Assembly (NCBI GenBank): GCA_027886175.1
Contig: JAJNNQ010000040.1
Location: forward strand, 25,564,001-25,628,000
From: Phylloscopus collybita
Taxonomy: Eukaryota > Chordata > Aves > Passeriformes > Phylloscopidae
Direction of reading: 5' to 3'
DNA: 64,000 bases
Below, in pieces: positions 10,365-22,799 of the stretch. The position numbers and the translations under genes were made by a program. Every line of letters begins with the position of its first letter. Within the stretch, counting starts at the first letter, position 1. The notes beneath the pieces are model-generated. The model did not search any database. It saw only the letters and a list, made by a program, of their open reading frames with translations, and was not told where the DNA came from.

Positions 10365-13300
10365 TCTGTTCCCCACTTTGTGCTGTCACTGGCTAGACTT
10401 ACTTTCTCCAATACCTATACTAAACCAGTGGTGCAGATCCTGTGTTAAAAACCTGCAGCTGTTACTAGAATTTCAAATGTACATCTTCAAAATCCATCTT
10501 TTGCCTTTTGATTTAATACTCTTCTAAGCCATTACTTCAGAAAGGGATGTTGCCTACTTTTTATTTCTCAGGTTCAGTAGCTAGTGATAAATGAATCTCA
10601 AGAGAGAAAAAAGCTGAAGATGATGAATAGAAGAAAAATGTTCATTATTAGCTCAGGCAGAAAATGAATCCCTTTTCAGAAATTCAGGAAGTTGATAATA
10701 GTGGGGTTTTTTTTTATATAGATGATTACCCTCATGACAAATCTATCACTTTGCCTTCTCAAACAAGTATGATATGTTTTGTCTTTTTTTTTTCTTCTTG
10801 ACAAGGGAATTCACAACATAATGTCACCCTGTTGGAAAATGTGTATGTTTCTGGTAATTACTGGAAATGATGATGCTCTTAATTTCCATATTATGCAGGG
10901 TGGTAGTGATTAAAAAGTTAGACACTGACATGCAAGAAAGTGCTGGGATAAGTCAGTTAATTTCTCCTCGCTGTAGCAGACATTTCTCTGTGAGGAGACA
11001 CACTGCCAGTCCTGTTTGTTTGTTGTTTCTGGTTTTGGTTTTGTTTGTTTTTTTTTAACTGTTTAATAGCAATCCCTGTACAAAGCAGAGCTGTGATCCC
11101 TCAGAGATGCTGAATTTTTTTGCCATTTTCAGTGTGTGTACCCCATCCCTCATGTAAATTTGTTCAGGAACTCTGGGATACTTTTTTACTATTGCCACAC
11201 GAAGCAAAAAAAGATGAAAGAAAGAACTGTCTTCTTACCCATTTCCAGGCCTATATATATTATTTTCAGAGATGCAGAGGTGAAAAGAAACTCCATCTAA
11301 GCACCTTCCCCAACAGTGATGTGGTGCAGTGGAAACTCAGGCAGAAAATGGAGTGCCAAGCTGCCCTTCTTATCTGTAAATCAAGACAGGATCCCTGCCT
11401 TCTTAGACATACTTTGGACTTCATTTAGTGTTTCTCTTCAAATTGCTGTTAAAAAGTCAAAGCCAAGAGTGACAGAACCAGTCACATGTGTACTGGTCAC
11501 TCCTTGCACTTAAAGAGTGAAGTCACAGCTTGTGTTAAATCTTGCCCAGCCCTTTGTAACTCCTCAGCCACATTTAACATGTCACATCTGGCCACCCTTA
11601 GGCGTGGTCGGCATCTTTATTCAAAAAGTGTGATGGAATGCTTACCTAAAATGTTTGCCAAACTAAAAAAAAACAAAGCAAAGCCAAGATTTAGGGTTCC
11701 CTTGGGAAATGGAAAGAGAGGCTGGCAGCAGGGCTGCTTCTGAAAACTGCTGGGAAAGAGAAATCAAAAGGAGGGATGGTCCTCTCACCAGTATGTCAGA
11801 ACAAGGCAAGGTTTGTGTTCATGCTGCAACACAGACAAATCCTGAGAGCTTTCTGAACTTAGAAAAAGGGTTTTTTTAATTTTTTTTTCATTTAAGGATT
11901 ATTCTTCTACTCATGGTAGAGAAGTAATCCTTTAATGCAGTGAGGATTTATAGTATTGCAACACATTTTTCATTCTCCAAGTAGGAGGAAGAGCCTAACT
12001 CCTGAAAAGCATTATAAATTCACCAACTAAAACTAATAAAATAAAAAATTAATCACATCATCTCCTTGTGTTTTCTGCCCCTTTCTCTTCCATTTTGTGC
12101 CTTATTTTGCCAGTTTTTTCATTTAAATTGCTAATCCTTAAAAAAATATTGCCATGGAAAATACAAATTTCTGCAATAAGCGGTGTTCTTGGTAACTTGA
12201 AATAATTTATAAACATAGGATGTGTTTTTTGAAAAATTTTGCAGTTGACTCAACTTTACTCTTGAAAATAATCCCTTTAAATTAATGAAGAATGCAGGTA
12301 AAGGCCCTTTGGTACTCTCTTCCCCTGGAGTATGGTTAAGGAGTCTGGGTCCCTTGGGCTTAGAACACAAAATGAAAATGGTTATATAGACTAGACCACA
12401 GTATAATCTAGCTTGAGCAATGGCACTGATTTCTATAGTATGTGGCCCAAAATGTTCCAAAATTTCCTGTCCAGGGAATGTATGAGCAAAGAACTGTTGT
12501 GTTAAGTGCCTAGATTAAATTCCAGTAAGCCACTGTGTTATAATTGAATGATTGATAAAGGAATAAAGCACTATGAAATTACGTGAAAAAGATGAATACT
12601 GTTCAAAAAGATTACTATGCTAATAAAGGGCAGGTTTTGCTCTGAACTAATTATAAAATCCTGCAAATGACTGAATAGGCTCAAGTTGCTTCTTCCTAGA
12701 ATTTCTTTGCCGTTGGTTATCTTTTAGCAGGGAAGTTCATTATGTGCAGTGTAGTAGTATAATGAAAAGCAAGAGAAGGAATTGTCATCAGTTCAAGAGG
12801 ATTTTGGTGGTTTTAATCTTGACAGGCTTTCTGGCAGATTCATTTACCTTTCAAATATGCAGAAAACCTATTTCGATCTCGGATACAATGTACAAAAAAT
12901 TTCAGGCAGATATTTTTAGCCTGAGCAAGCGCCAGTCAAGAGAGGTGAAGCCCTGCACATGTGCTCTGGAAGCTGATGTGTGATGATCCCTGCCTCTGCT
13001 CCAGGGTGCATACTGGATCACTTTGGCTTATTGAAAAGGCTTTTTCAGGTACAACTGACAAAAAAGGCATTCTGATATGATTCCTATGAAACTGTGAAGC
13101 ACAAGGAGCTGCCAGGGTGGAGCTGGTGGGAACACAGGACAGCTGAGCCAGAGAAAGTCAAAGACTCTCCATCCAGTGATTTTCTAGGAAGGTAGCAGGA
13201 TACAGTTGGCAGTGCAGAAACAGGACAGATGTGTGGCAACTCTCTCAAAAGGCTTCTTTTTCTCCTGCAAGACCCTCATTTGCAAAGTCACCTTGCTTTC

Positions 13301-14150
13301 ACACAGCTTTTGTCTGATCTCACCTCTCTCATCTAGCATCAGAGGCCTTTTGGTCCTACCAAAGGCTGCCTAAAACTTGTGCTGCCTGAAAGAAGCCCTT
13401 CTTTATCTTTCTAAAGCATCTGTTCACCATTTAATTTCAAAGCATAGCTGAAAATCTTTTTTGTTTGTTTGCTTTTTTTCCCCATGCCAGTGCTTTTAAA
13501 TTTCTTAATCACTTTGTTGTTGTTGTTTAATTTGTAAATTTTTAGATGTGGTCCCTTTTTTTCTTTTGATAGCAAAAAGACTGCCTCAGGTGCTGCCTTA
13601 TGCATGGCAGCATATATCAGAAACTTATTAGTTAATAAAACTTAAAAAAAAAGAAAACCACACAACATCCTCATTCTGTTTAAATCAGTGTAATGATTTG
13701 GACCTGTTTTGTTTCACCAAACAAAAAAAGCACAAGAAATAAACCAGTTCTTTGAGAAGATGAAATAGTTAACCCTAATGGATTTTCACGCACATCAATT
13801 GCAATCAATTTTTAAAAAAATTTTCCCCCTAATGCTGTAACTCCTCTGTCTGACAGTGGGATGCTTGTCACGACTCTGTAATTCATGGCATACAGAGAAT
13901 GTATCCGCTCCTTAGTGCATGGAAGAATAACTTTGGTTTTCATTTCCTGTCCTTTACCTTTTTTCTTCATGCATATTTATACCAATAGTGACAAAATAAG
14001 GAGAGTTACCTCCTACCATTTACTTCAAGGCTTAAGAAATTGGGGTAATTAACCAGTTGGGCTACACTTTTCAGTTTATGGGAATTTTTTTATTCTCTCA
14101 GTTTATAGACTGAAGTCAGGAAGTGCCTTCCTCTTACAACCAAGGCTCTT
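10365..14150. other. Gene-less tract
   Basis: No recognisable exon or transposon body is present. It holds T- and GTTT-rich low-complexity DNA near 11015-11060 and a small ORF at 12762-12983 (listed separately). The open frame at 11120-11428 (102 codons) has no recognisable domain and overlaps another frame. Confidence 0.5.
12762..12983 (+). CDS. Small ORF with signal-peptide-like start, unrecognised (doubtful)
   Basis: I do not recognise this protein. From the second ATG (12762) it is 73 codons. A basic start (MKSKRRN) is followed by a hydrophobic stretch, ILVVLILTGFL, at about residues 13-23, the pattern of a signal peptide or signal anchor. After that come a dibasic KR within LSKRQSRE and a Cys-rich end (PCTC). 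The upstream in-frame ATG at 12744 would add six residues and weaken the signal. No promoter, acceptor site or poly(A) signal ties it to a transcript, although GAGAG/GTGAAG inside the frame resembles a donor. A secreted small peptide is conceivable, but a chance ORF in AT-rich DNA is more likely. Confidence 0.15.
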   Translation: MKSKRRNCHQFKRILVVLILTGFLADSFTFQICRKPISISDTMYKKFQADIFSLSKRQSREVKPCTCALEADV

Positions 14151-14154
14151 AGAG

Positions 14155-14596
14155 AAAGAAGAGGAAGGGCAACAAAGCTGGAGAAGGGGCTGCAGCTCAA
14201 ATCTTAGGAGGAGCAGTTAGGGAGCTGGGTTGTTTAGCCTGGAGAAAAGGAGGTTCAGAGAGGATTTTATCACTCTCTACAACTACCTGAAGGGAAGGAG
14301 TTGCCAGATGGGGATTGGTCTCTTCACCTAGGTGACATGTGACAGGACTAGAGGGGATGGCCTCAAGTTGCACTAGGGGAGCAACTTAGATTGGGTATTA
14401 GGGAAAAAATATTCATGGAAAGGGTTGGTAAAGCATTGGAACAGACTGCCCAGGAAAGTGGTTGAGCCACCATCCCTGGAAGTGTTCAAAGAATGTGTGG
14501 ACATAGTTTGATGATGGACACAGTTCTAGGCTGATGGTTGGACTCAATGATATTAAAGTTCTTTCCATCGTTTAAGACTGTATGGTTCTATGACTC
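14155..14596 (+). mobile_element. CR1 LINE, 5'-truncated 3' end
   Basis: The sequence follows the familiar avian CR1 3' untranslated region in the sense orientation. It has GGCAACAAAGCTGG near the start, a block resembling CTGGAGAAAAGGAGG, and TGGAACAGACTGCCCAGGAA at about 14439. CACCATCCCTGGAAGTGTTC and GATGGTTGGACTCAATGAT follow. It closes with the degenerate terminal motif GGTTCTATGACTCT at about 14584-14596. No reverse-transcriptase coding part is present, so this is a short 5'-truncated insertion, the usual state for CR1. Many substitutions relative to the remembered consensus indicate an old copy. Confidence 0.9.
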
Positions 14597-16271
14597 TCAG
14601 AACTTTTTCTTTCCCTTCCTTCTCCCCCTGCCTCTTTCTCTTGAAATCACTGGTCCAGACATTCTCATCTCACCCAAACACATCTTTTAAATGTCATTGT
14701 ATACATGATGCATACATACATGATCTTTTAAAATTCATTTTTTCAAGTAAAAGGATTTCCAAGTAAAATTCACAGTCCTGAGTGTGGGTGGGAAAAGCCT
14801 GGAAAAGAGATATCCAAACACAGCGTGCTGAGCTTATGTCAGACGCTGCTTCCCCTGAGCTGCATCACTTGAGCCTGCTTTCACCAGTGCAGCTTTCCTG
14901 AACATTTTGCCATGTGGTTGGCCTGCAAGTTACACCACTAAGTATGTTTGAAATCTGAGACTTGGACAAGACAAACTATATTTTCACCCGAAAACTGAAA
15001 GTTTTGTCTTACTCCTCCTTAAATAATATTTTTGTACCAAATACTTTTCGTCTCCTACCAAGTATTTGGGGATAAAATCTCCTTTAAAAAAATAATAATA
15101 ATTATGAAAATAGCATTTAGGTCTTCATAGTTCTCCAAAATGTTTGAACTATGAAAATTCATCCTCCAAGAACAAGAAGTACAGATGATGTCAGTGTAGC
15201 AGTAGAAGTAATTGAAGTTGTAAAGGTATGAAGATCAAGAAACCCCGCTGGAAGTATTCGTGCAATGTGGAGATTGCTGTTCTTCCCTCCGTAACAGATG
15301 CCAGTGGCTAAACATCAGGGTTTGGATGTATACACTCAGTTACTGTAAAACTCGTCCTACTGAATCCAACAATCCTGAGAATTCAATAGAAAGGTTTGCA
15401 AAGAACATTGAATGTTGAGTTACATTTCTAGCAAATAAGAATTCCGCATCTCTTGTCAGTGCAGTAGTTTAGAGGGGAGGAAATCTCATCTAAAAGCAGG
15501 TACAACAAGTATGATTTGCCTGAGTTTCTCCTTTGAACTTAGAGAAAAATGGTCTCCACCTAGGTGAGGAAGAGCCAGCTGCCTTCTTGCTTATTCACAT
15601 GCATGTCTGGTCCTGTAGAGTGGGCAGAAACTGAGCTGATGCACTGAGCAAGTGTAATTTAAATAGCAGGTTTAATTACACTCCTTGAACTGGAGTGTCA
15701 AGTTTGTGACAAACATGTAGTAATTTCCACTGCACCATATAGAGTCAGCAAATGTTGATCAACGGGTACTGCTTATTTTGTCTTTTTGAAGTTTTAATTT
15801 AAAATAACTGAGATCAAACCATCTCCAAGAACAAGATATGCCTGCACTGGATTCTTAAAGTTTATTCATTTTACCAATTCCTTGTTTTTCATGGTACATA
15901 TTCTTAGTAGCAACAGAAGTTGCAAAGCAACTGCTATGAAAAGATAATATGGTTTTAAAAAGCAATATTGTTGAGTGCTGGGAAAGAAATGAGAAGTTAG
16001 GAGCTCTTGTACAGACTTAAAATTTGTCTGTGGTGACAGTTGATGTCCTGTGTATTGGTGGTTGTCAATAACCACATCCTATTCAGGCAATATGTCATCA
16101 AACATCCCTAATGGCTAAAAGCTATACATTTTTATCAATCAGTCAGAGCTGTATTCCCACAGCATTTGACAAATCTGCCCTTAAATCTTTCTTTTTGTTT
16201 ATATTATGAAGGAAGCCTCTTATATTAAAATTATTTTGCCTCTGGTCAACAGAGAATAATGTTGTTCATGC

Positions 16272-16288
16272 AAAAAAAAAAAAAAAAA
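16272..16288. repeat. Poly(A) run (A17)
   Basis: A pure A17 homopolymer. No flanking target-site duplication or recognisable retroposed body was found. Confidence 0.9.
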
Positions 16289-16525
16289 GTGTACAAGCAG
16301 GTTATTTTTAGAATATTTTTTGAGCATTTCATTTGTTTTATGTCCATTACCTACACTAAAAATGAACGGCGAATTGGGAATTATATTTTAGAAATAAACC
16401 TTTCTTCCTTGTTAAAATATACTTCATGCATTTCTAGGCTCTCTGGAGAATTAAAGCAAATAACTGATTCTCAGGAGGACTTTCATTTGCTTAAAAGTGA
16501 TGATTTTTCATTTTGGGGTGGGGTG

Positions 16526-16571
16526 TTTTTTTTGGTTTTTTTTTGTTTTGTTTTGTTTGTTTGTTTGTTTT
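16526..16571. repeat. T-rich (TTTG)n tract
   Basis: T homopolymer runs grade into TTTTG and TTTG units, including four consecutive TTTG-type units near 16555-16570. It is low-complexity DNA that ends in TACAG, so it superficially resembles a polypyrimidine tract with an acceptor. Confidence 0.85.
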
Positions 16572-17223
16572 ACAGAACATGGTAGTTTAAAAGAAGTTAT
16601 TCAAGCAAAAGGGGTTGTTGAATTCCTTTTCCTTTGTTTTTCGCTGTATCTTTTGCTTTCCCAAAAGACTTTCAAAAAACCCACTTCCATGTATTTGAAT
16701 ATTTTTCGGTACTCTTAAATCAGTGTTAGAAATAAATAAATTGCTCCAGAACATATTCCAAAATTCAAAACCTGTCAATTTCATTTTGTCCTTTCTAATT
16801 CAGGCACACTTTTTCTGTTCCCTTGATTTTTCTTCCCTGTTCCCCTCCCCTAAATCTCCAGAGCGTTTCAAAGGAATACATTCGTGACTGCAGGATTTTT
16901 GCCTTGTTTCTGTACTCCAGTATTTGAATCCAAGAAACAGGTTGTATCTAGTCTGTTCAGTTTTGATGCTTCTGATGTCAAAACCCAAGGGTCATAACAA
17001 TGAATGCCACCTTGGTCTCTTCAAGATGAGATGTCAGTTTTGTATTGTCTTATATCTGCCCCAGTCTTTTTCCATAATGTTCAATTAATGGAAAAGAGCT
17101 CATGCCTTGTGCTTTTAAATTAATCAGGTTTTTTTTAAAAAAATCACTGAAAAAAATTACTTTGTGTTAATTCTCTGCTCTTTTCCTTTGGCAAATTTCA
17201 GACAACCTTTTCAATTTCAATCA

Positions 17224-17258
17224 TACTTGAAAAATAATACTTGAAAAGTACTTGAAAA
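17224..17258. repeat. Three copies of TACTTGAAAA
   Basis: The 10-mer TACTTGAAAA occurs at 17224-17233, 17238-17247 and 17249-17258. The close irregular spacing (14 then 11 bp) suggests local replication slippage. Confidence 0.85.
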
Positions 17259-18289
17259 ATTCTGGTTTTAGTTTTCCAGCCATTTTTGTGAAGACCTATG
17301 AAATAACTGAATAGAAAACACATGTTCCATTTACACATGAGCAAATTTTTGCTTTTCTGCTTGCCGCATGAGGATAAGCAATTCCATTAAACAGATATTG
17401 AATACAGGACCTGATGGCAAGACAGACAGTGAGAGCTTGATGAGCCCTACTGATTGTAAGCCATTGCAGTTAATCACAGTGAAGGGGCTGTGGCTCTGCA
17501 CATTCTGCAAGCCCCCAGCTTGGTTCCCTTATTTTTATACTTTTCCATCTGAAAATTCCCATATTCAGATAGAGTCTTAGCACCCAGAACTGACAAGATC
17601 GTGCACTATCTTTCAGTGCATTGGTTCCAACCCTCCCCTACCCCACCCCCCAGAAGGGACCCTCCCAAAATGATTTATGTCACTTCTGCCCCGGAGTCTC
17701 CTGTGTGAATGTGAGGCTTGAGCTTTTCCCCACATGTAAAATGTTGTGAACTTGTCCTAAGACTCAACAATTGCTACACCATAGTGTGATATGATATTGT
17801 GAATCCATGCTCCTCTTGGGATTACTTCAGAAAGAGATGTTGCTGTGCATGCCACTGCACCACAGGGAGAGTGAAATTATGTATGATCCCCCCAGGCTTT
17901 CTGCTTCTCTTAAAGCATTAATCAAAAAGCAGCCTTAGAACCAGAAGACTTAGGGGATGATGCTTTGGAGGTGTTCGTGACTTTCTGTTGCAAAGTGGAA
18001 GAAAGATCTTCAAGAGTCACAGCAGGCCTATCTGTGCTGGTTTTGCACTCTGATATTACTGTCTCCTCAGGGGATGATAACAGCAATAACTCTGTTATGT
18101 ACCAGTGGCCTTTTTCTGTCACTGATATAAATCCTTAGGTGCTATTGTTCATTCAGAAGCAATCCAAAGAAAGTCTGGCTGATTAAGAAAGACCCAGTTG
18201 TCCGGTGTTATAAATACTGGCTCATGGCTTTGCCCTTAGTGACCTGAGAAGAACCACAGGTTGAATTTTTATTATCAGTACTTCCCAAT

Positions 18290-18420
18290 AAAGCTATTTT
18301 TCCTCAAACCTCACATATTAAATTAATTATGCGCCATGTCATTTTAAAAGTATGCAGTTGCTGTTGATTTATATGGTCAGACTGGCTGCCAACTCAGCAA
18401 TTTCCATCCTAAAATAACAG
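18290..18420. promoter_or_regulatory. Possible conserved non-coding element
   Basis: A non-repetitive block with the motif-rich core ATTAAATTAATTATGCGCC near 18318, including a TTAATTA homeodomain-type core and a CpG unusual for AT-rich DNA. It continues into evenly composed sequence without open frames. It resembles developmental enhancer sequence in texture. Conservation cannot be tested here. Confidence 0.25.
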
Positions 18421-19539
18421 ATCCAAAAAAACCCCAAGTCCCACAGTCGGCTGCTTTATGTTGTAATGAGTCAGCTGCAGATCTGTGCAACCACTAATTT
18501 CAGCCCATTTGTCCAAAGGGACAAGCAAAAACATGCAATTTTCTAGCAATTATAATCAGTGAAGAACTCTACATGGAAATGGTCAGCAGAAATATCAAGA
18601 AAATAATTTAGACCAGGAAACATTTTTTGCTGTTTTCTACATGTGCTCTCTCTATATCCATAGATACATTTCCAGTAAACAATTAGATGACAATCACAGA
18701 TGTAGTTCACCAGTTTTAGGAAAAGAAAAAGAACATAAAAAGCTGAAACAGCAAAACCTAAAAGAAAACCCAAACCTGATTAAGTCAATGAAGTTGCTGA
18801 AGGTTTGCAACTAAGTGTGTAGTTAAGTGAATGGATGCTGGCAAGGCAGTGCAAGTTTTAGTAGTGTCTCTTAACACAGTAACAAAATTAATGAAAAATT
18901 TCCTACACATGGTTGTTGCAGATGTAAACCAGTGAGGCCTTTGTGTCATGTGTGATTCTCGTCCACTGAATAGCACACAGGCTAACAGAGAGCATTAGTA
19001 AGTGTGGCAAATGCACTGTATTTCTAAAATCAAGGAGCAAAAGAGAGGCAGCCCACAAAGCTAAATAAGGCTGCTACACTCTTCATGTGTATAATATGCA
19101 TCTTGGTATTAATTAGAAAGAAGTAAGAGAAGAAATTAGTCTATGCTTACTTCTAGTAGTTCAAGACACAGAGCTTACTGATCTCTTCTGTATGTTATTG
19201 CAGACCTACCATGTGTTGACCACTTAAAACCCACTCCACTCTTGGTGCTACAGTCACTCTGTGACTGGAACATGAAAAGCTGTAAATTCAGAGAAAGACA
19301 TGGCATCTGCAGAGTTTTCTAGTGGCAGCAGAAAACAAAACAAAAAAAATCCAATCAATGGTATAGTACATCTTTACTAATGGCATAATAGAAGCCATTT
19401 CCGTTATTTTCCCTTTTGGCACAATGAAGGGCACCAGGCACTGAGGTATCCTTTTTTTGTTGTGAAAGAGCCAAAGACCATCTGACAATCACTGAGGATA
19501 CCAGCTTCTGTCATTCCAATTACTTATGACCATAATCAT

Positions 19540-19930
19540 GTGTGACTGTGTCATTTTAAGGTGATCTATAGAGCTTTATACTTAACTTGTGTATTGTTTC
19601 TGTTAATGATGCATAGTTAAGCCTAGAGCAGTAACGTAATGAGATGAATCAAATAGAGTTCATTTGTAGGGCCTGTGGAAAAAAACGTCTTTAACGGACT
19701 TTGCATTTAATGAGAATATGGTATTGATTAAATTAGATCCACAATGGCATAAACAATAATACTGAGTTTTCAAAGTGTGCTGATTGAGCTACTACTTCAG
19801 ATTTAGGCTCTGGGGTTAGAAATGGGGTGAATGCATATCCATAAATAGTCTTTCCTTGGCATCAGTACTAATTAGTGTAATTATATGCCAATGTCATTTG
19901 CTTAATTTATGAGTTGGCAGCATGGCTAAA
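19540..19930. promoter_or_regulatory. Possible developmental-enhancer-like conserved block
   Basis: The block has no repeat similarity and no long open frame but is dense in homeobox-type words. The palindrome ACTAATTAGT lies at 19867-19876, a second TAATTA at 19878-19883, and CTTAATTTATGAG near 19900. Scattered CpGs (ACGTAATG, AACGTC, AACGG) have survived in AT-rich DNA. Motif density and texture suggest a conserved non-coding element; this is inference only. Confidence 0.3.
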
Positions 19931-19934
19931 AGTA

Positions 19935-22600
19935 GGGGTTTTTTCTTGCCTTTTCTGTTTAGAATTTGGTTATTAGGATGAGGTCGTTAGTTTACAATTA
20001 AGTCACTTTATTTCCTCTAGCTTTAATATTAATGGAACACTTCATCACTGGAGCCCATATCTTGCCTTTCTGGTAAATAGAGGGAGGAACTCCTATGGGG
20101 TTTAGCTTCCCACTCCATCATTAAAGCTGCAGGAGGAATTTCTTACATGTGCTATATGAGACAATGAGGCAATTTCTTATTAAATCATTTTTGTACACAC
20201 ATTCCCATCTTCATGCCTCCTGTGGGCTCTTTGGATCATACCCCTATAACCTTCTGCTGGCACAATCCATCAGTTCAGATGTGGAAGAAGGTTTTGCTTT
20301 GCAGAGAGGACAGGAGTTAAACTGGCTATAGTGACAGAGTTTTGCCAACCCAAACCAGCCCTAAACATTCAGTTCTAGGACATGTGTCTGGTAGCAGTTG
20401 ACATCAGTTCCTCTGATGAAAGCTTTTTCTCCTTGATATGGAAAGAGGAATAAGGGAGGAGACCTGTTCTTTGGATCACCCTAGACTATGAGTGTGCCAC
20501 ATAAATGACCCCTGCTGTTATCACCATGTGATGTTTAAAAATAAGCAGAGAGATCATAAAAAGCTAGGAGAGATTGCTTTTCTTTCTCTCCCTCCCTGCC
20601 GTTCCCTCTAGTGGTGGATCACAGGAGGAGCTGCTGCCTTCCCGCAGAAGCTGCTGCAGAGCAGAGCAAGCTCTTTGCCATGGAACTGGCAGCAAATGTT
20701 TGAGTCGCCTTTCAGGACACAAGTTTAGAAGCAGTTCTTCCTGTCCTTTAGAATACTGTATTTTCCAGACAAGTATTCATGTCTTTTCATAGGTTTTCTT
20801 TCTCTCCCCCCAGAATTACATAACAGACAGGTCCATACTACTGTCACAAAGCACTTCCCTTTGCAGTTCTCTTTGCAGCAGTATCCAGTCAGAATGAGGG
20901 GTGCTACTATAATAGAAAACTGTATTTTAATCCCAATTCACTAGTCGTGTCTGTAATTTTTCTAAGTCATTCTAGGTATGTTTTAAAAGAATCCCAGGAG
21001 TGTGCAATGCCTTTCTACCAGCATAGCTGTGTTTTGTGCACAGTTTACATGCCCCTGCTTAGAAACTCTGTGCCTGAACCTTCTGAACCAAGTGTCTTGA
21101 GTTCATTAAAAAAGCTCCTCTCTGTGGTTCCTGGTAGAAACCCTGGGTAGCCTCAGTGGTGACCATGTGAGGATGTGTCAGAGCGGGACCTTTGCCAAGG
21201 CTGGCTTCCTTCCACCCTCTCTGTTTGCCCCTCAGCCTCTGGAGGAAGGTGCACACTGGAGAGCTCTGCCCCTTGACAACAAGATTAGCTGTTTTTGCAA
21301 TTTGCTGGGGTGGGTGGGAGTGCAAAAAGGCTGAAGCTGAGCAGCTGGCAGGGCTCTGAAAGCAGTTAAAGGGAGAGCTGGGGATATTGCCTGAGAGTGG
21401 AAGTCCTGTGCTGGCATTCCTTCATCCATCCTACATTCCAGCCTTCTAAATTCATCTCAGATGTCTTCCAGAAACCTTCCCAGGAGAAACAGCTGCCTCA
21501 TGCTTAAAAGAGGAAATATTCAAAAGCTCCTGAGGTATTAAGTCTTGAACGATTGATGCAATTTCTCCTTTTTGACAAACAATATTTAACTCATCTCTTG
21601 CTACAGTCAGGGGCTGAAAGATTACCGTAAAATTTTATGTTTATTTGAATAAAAGATGGTACCTTCTGCATGGTCTTAGAAGTGGACAATTCTTCAATAT
21701 TAAATCATATAGCTTAACAAGATCTGAAAAGCCATTTTGAAGAAAGGATTGCACTGATGTGATATTGGCATGTATGTTCACATTTTCACATTCTCTAAGT
21801 ACTTTAAGCTTGTTCATCTAAAAGTGGCACTTCAGTGGGTTTTTTGAAATATCCACTAATAGTTAGGAGATTGATAAATAATTTAGCAATTATACAATTT
21901 TCTGACCCTTTGAGACCCTAAATACCTTAAAAATAAGAAACACAAAAAGTAAATTGTGTCTTTCTGTCCTACAATGGCTGAAGTTTTACTCCAATGCCAT
22001 TGGAAGGTAGAGACAAATATTGATCTGATATAGGACTGACTCTTAGTGATGGCTCACCACAGAAGTAGCAGCCTGAAAAGAGTTTGGCAGAGAGGCTGAG
22101 CATCTACGCACATGGATACGTTCGTACTTGTATTGTTGTAAACAGGCAACTTCTGAGTGGGACTTGCAGCAGATTAATGTTAATTTAAGCAAAATGCTGG
22201 CTAGATACTCTGACTCATAGACATTTGGTCCCATTCTCTTAAGAGTGTGGGTCACCTTGTGTTAACACTTGTGCAGCTGCAAACCCAGAAGTAGCTTCCT
22301 ACAGGCAGTAGCTTTAGCGTAAAATTTGCCAGGGTGTAAAGGGGAACAGGTACCTGAAGAAGGGTGGTTAAGCCTTGGAAGGGAAGTTAGTTGCTGTGGT
22401 ATACTCTGTAATTTTGCTAGAGGAGGTAGAGATGACATTGATATTCTTTAGAAAAACAAACAGCAATTGTTCTTAAAGATAAAAGACTTAAAGATAGAAA
22501 ACTTCCATAAATAAATGCATATGAAGTATTTTTACTTCTATATATTTCTTCCAACTTGCTTGCTTCACACATTTGACAGCATTTTGAGGAGGGCTGTGTT
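19935..22600. other. Gene-less tract with a GC-richer middle
   Basis: No recognised exon or transposon. GC content rises around 20580-20720 and 21120-21400, which allows overlapping open frames on both strands (up to 88 codons) without recognisable domains. Nothing else stands out. Confidence 0.5.
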
Positions 22601-22799
22601 TGCTGCAACCCCTAGCATTTTATTTAATCAGTTTTCAGTGTTGTGCCCGGGTCGCTGCTGTTAAGTGTTTGCTTGAGTACCAGCTGTATGCCTGGCATTG
22701 CCTGAGAACATGAGGATGACAGCTTGGAAAACTGCAAAGGCAGCTCAAAAATCAGTGTGTTTTTAAAGCGGCATGTCAGAAATGGATCTGCCATGTTTG

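Larger units (their letters stand above)
14600..18285. other. Gene-less tract
   Basis: Unique AT-rich sequence with simple repeats (A17 at 16272-16288, the TTTG-rich tract at 16526-16571) and a triplicated TACTTGAAAA motif at 17224-17258. Open frames are under 110 codons and some owe their length to poly-K or poly-F runs. A pyrimidine-rich tract ending in TACAG at 16571-16575 resembles a 3' splice site, but no plausible exon follows it. Confidence 0.5.

Noticed and set aside
16526..16600. TTTG tract ending TACAG followed by an open stretch, as an acceptor and exon
   Set aside because: The tract is a simple repeat and the downstream frame has no partner donor or similarity.
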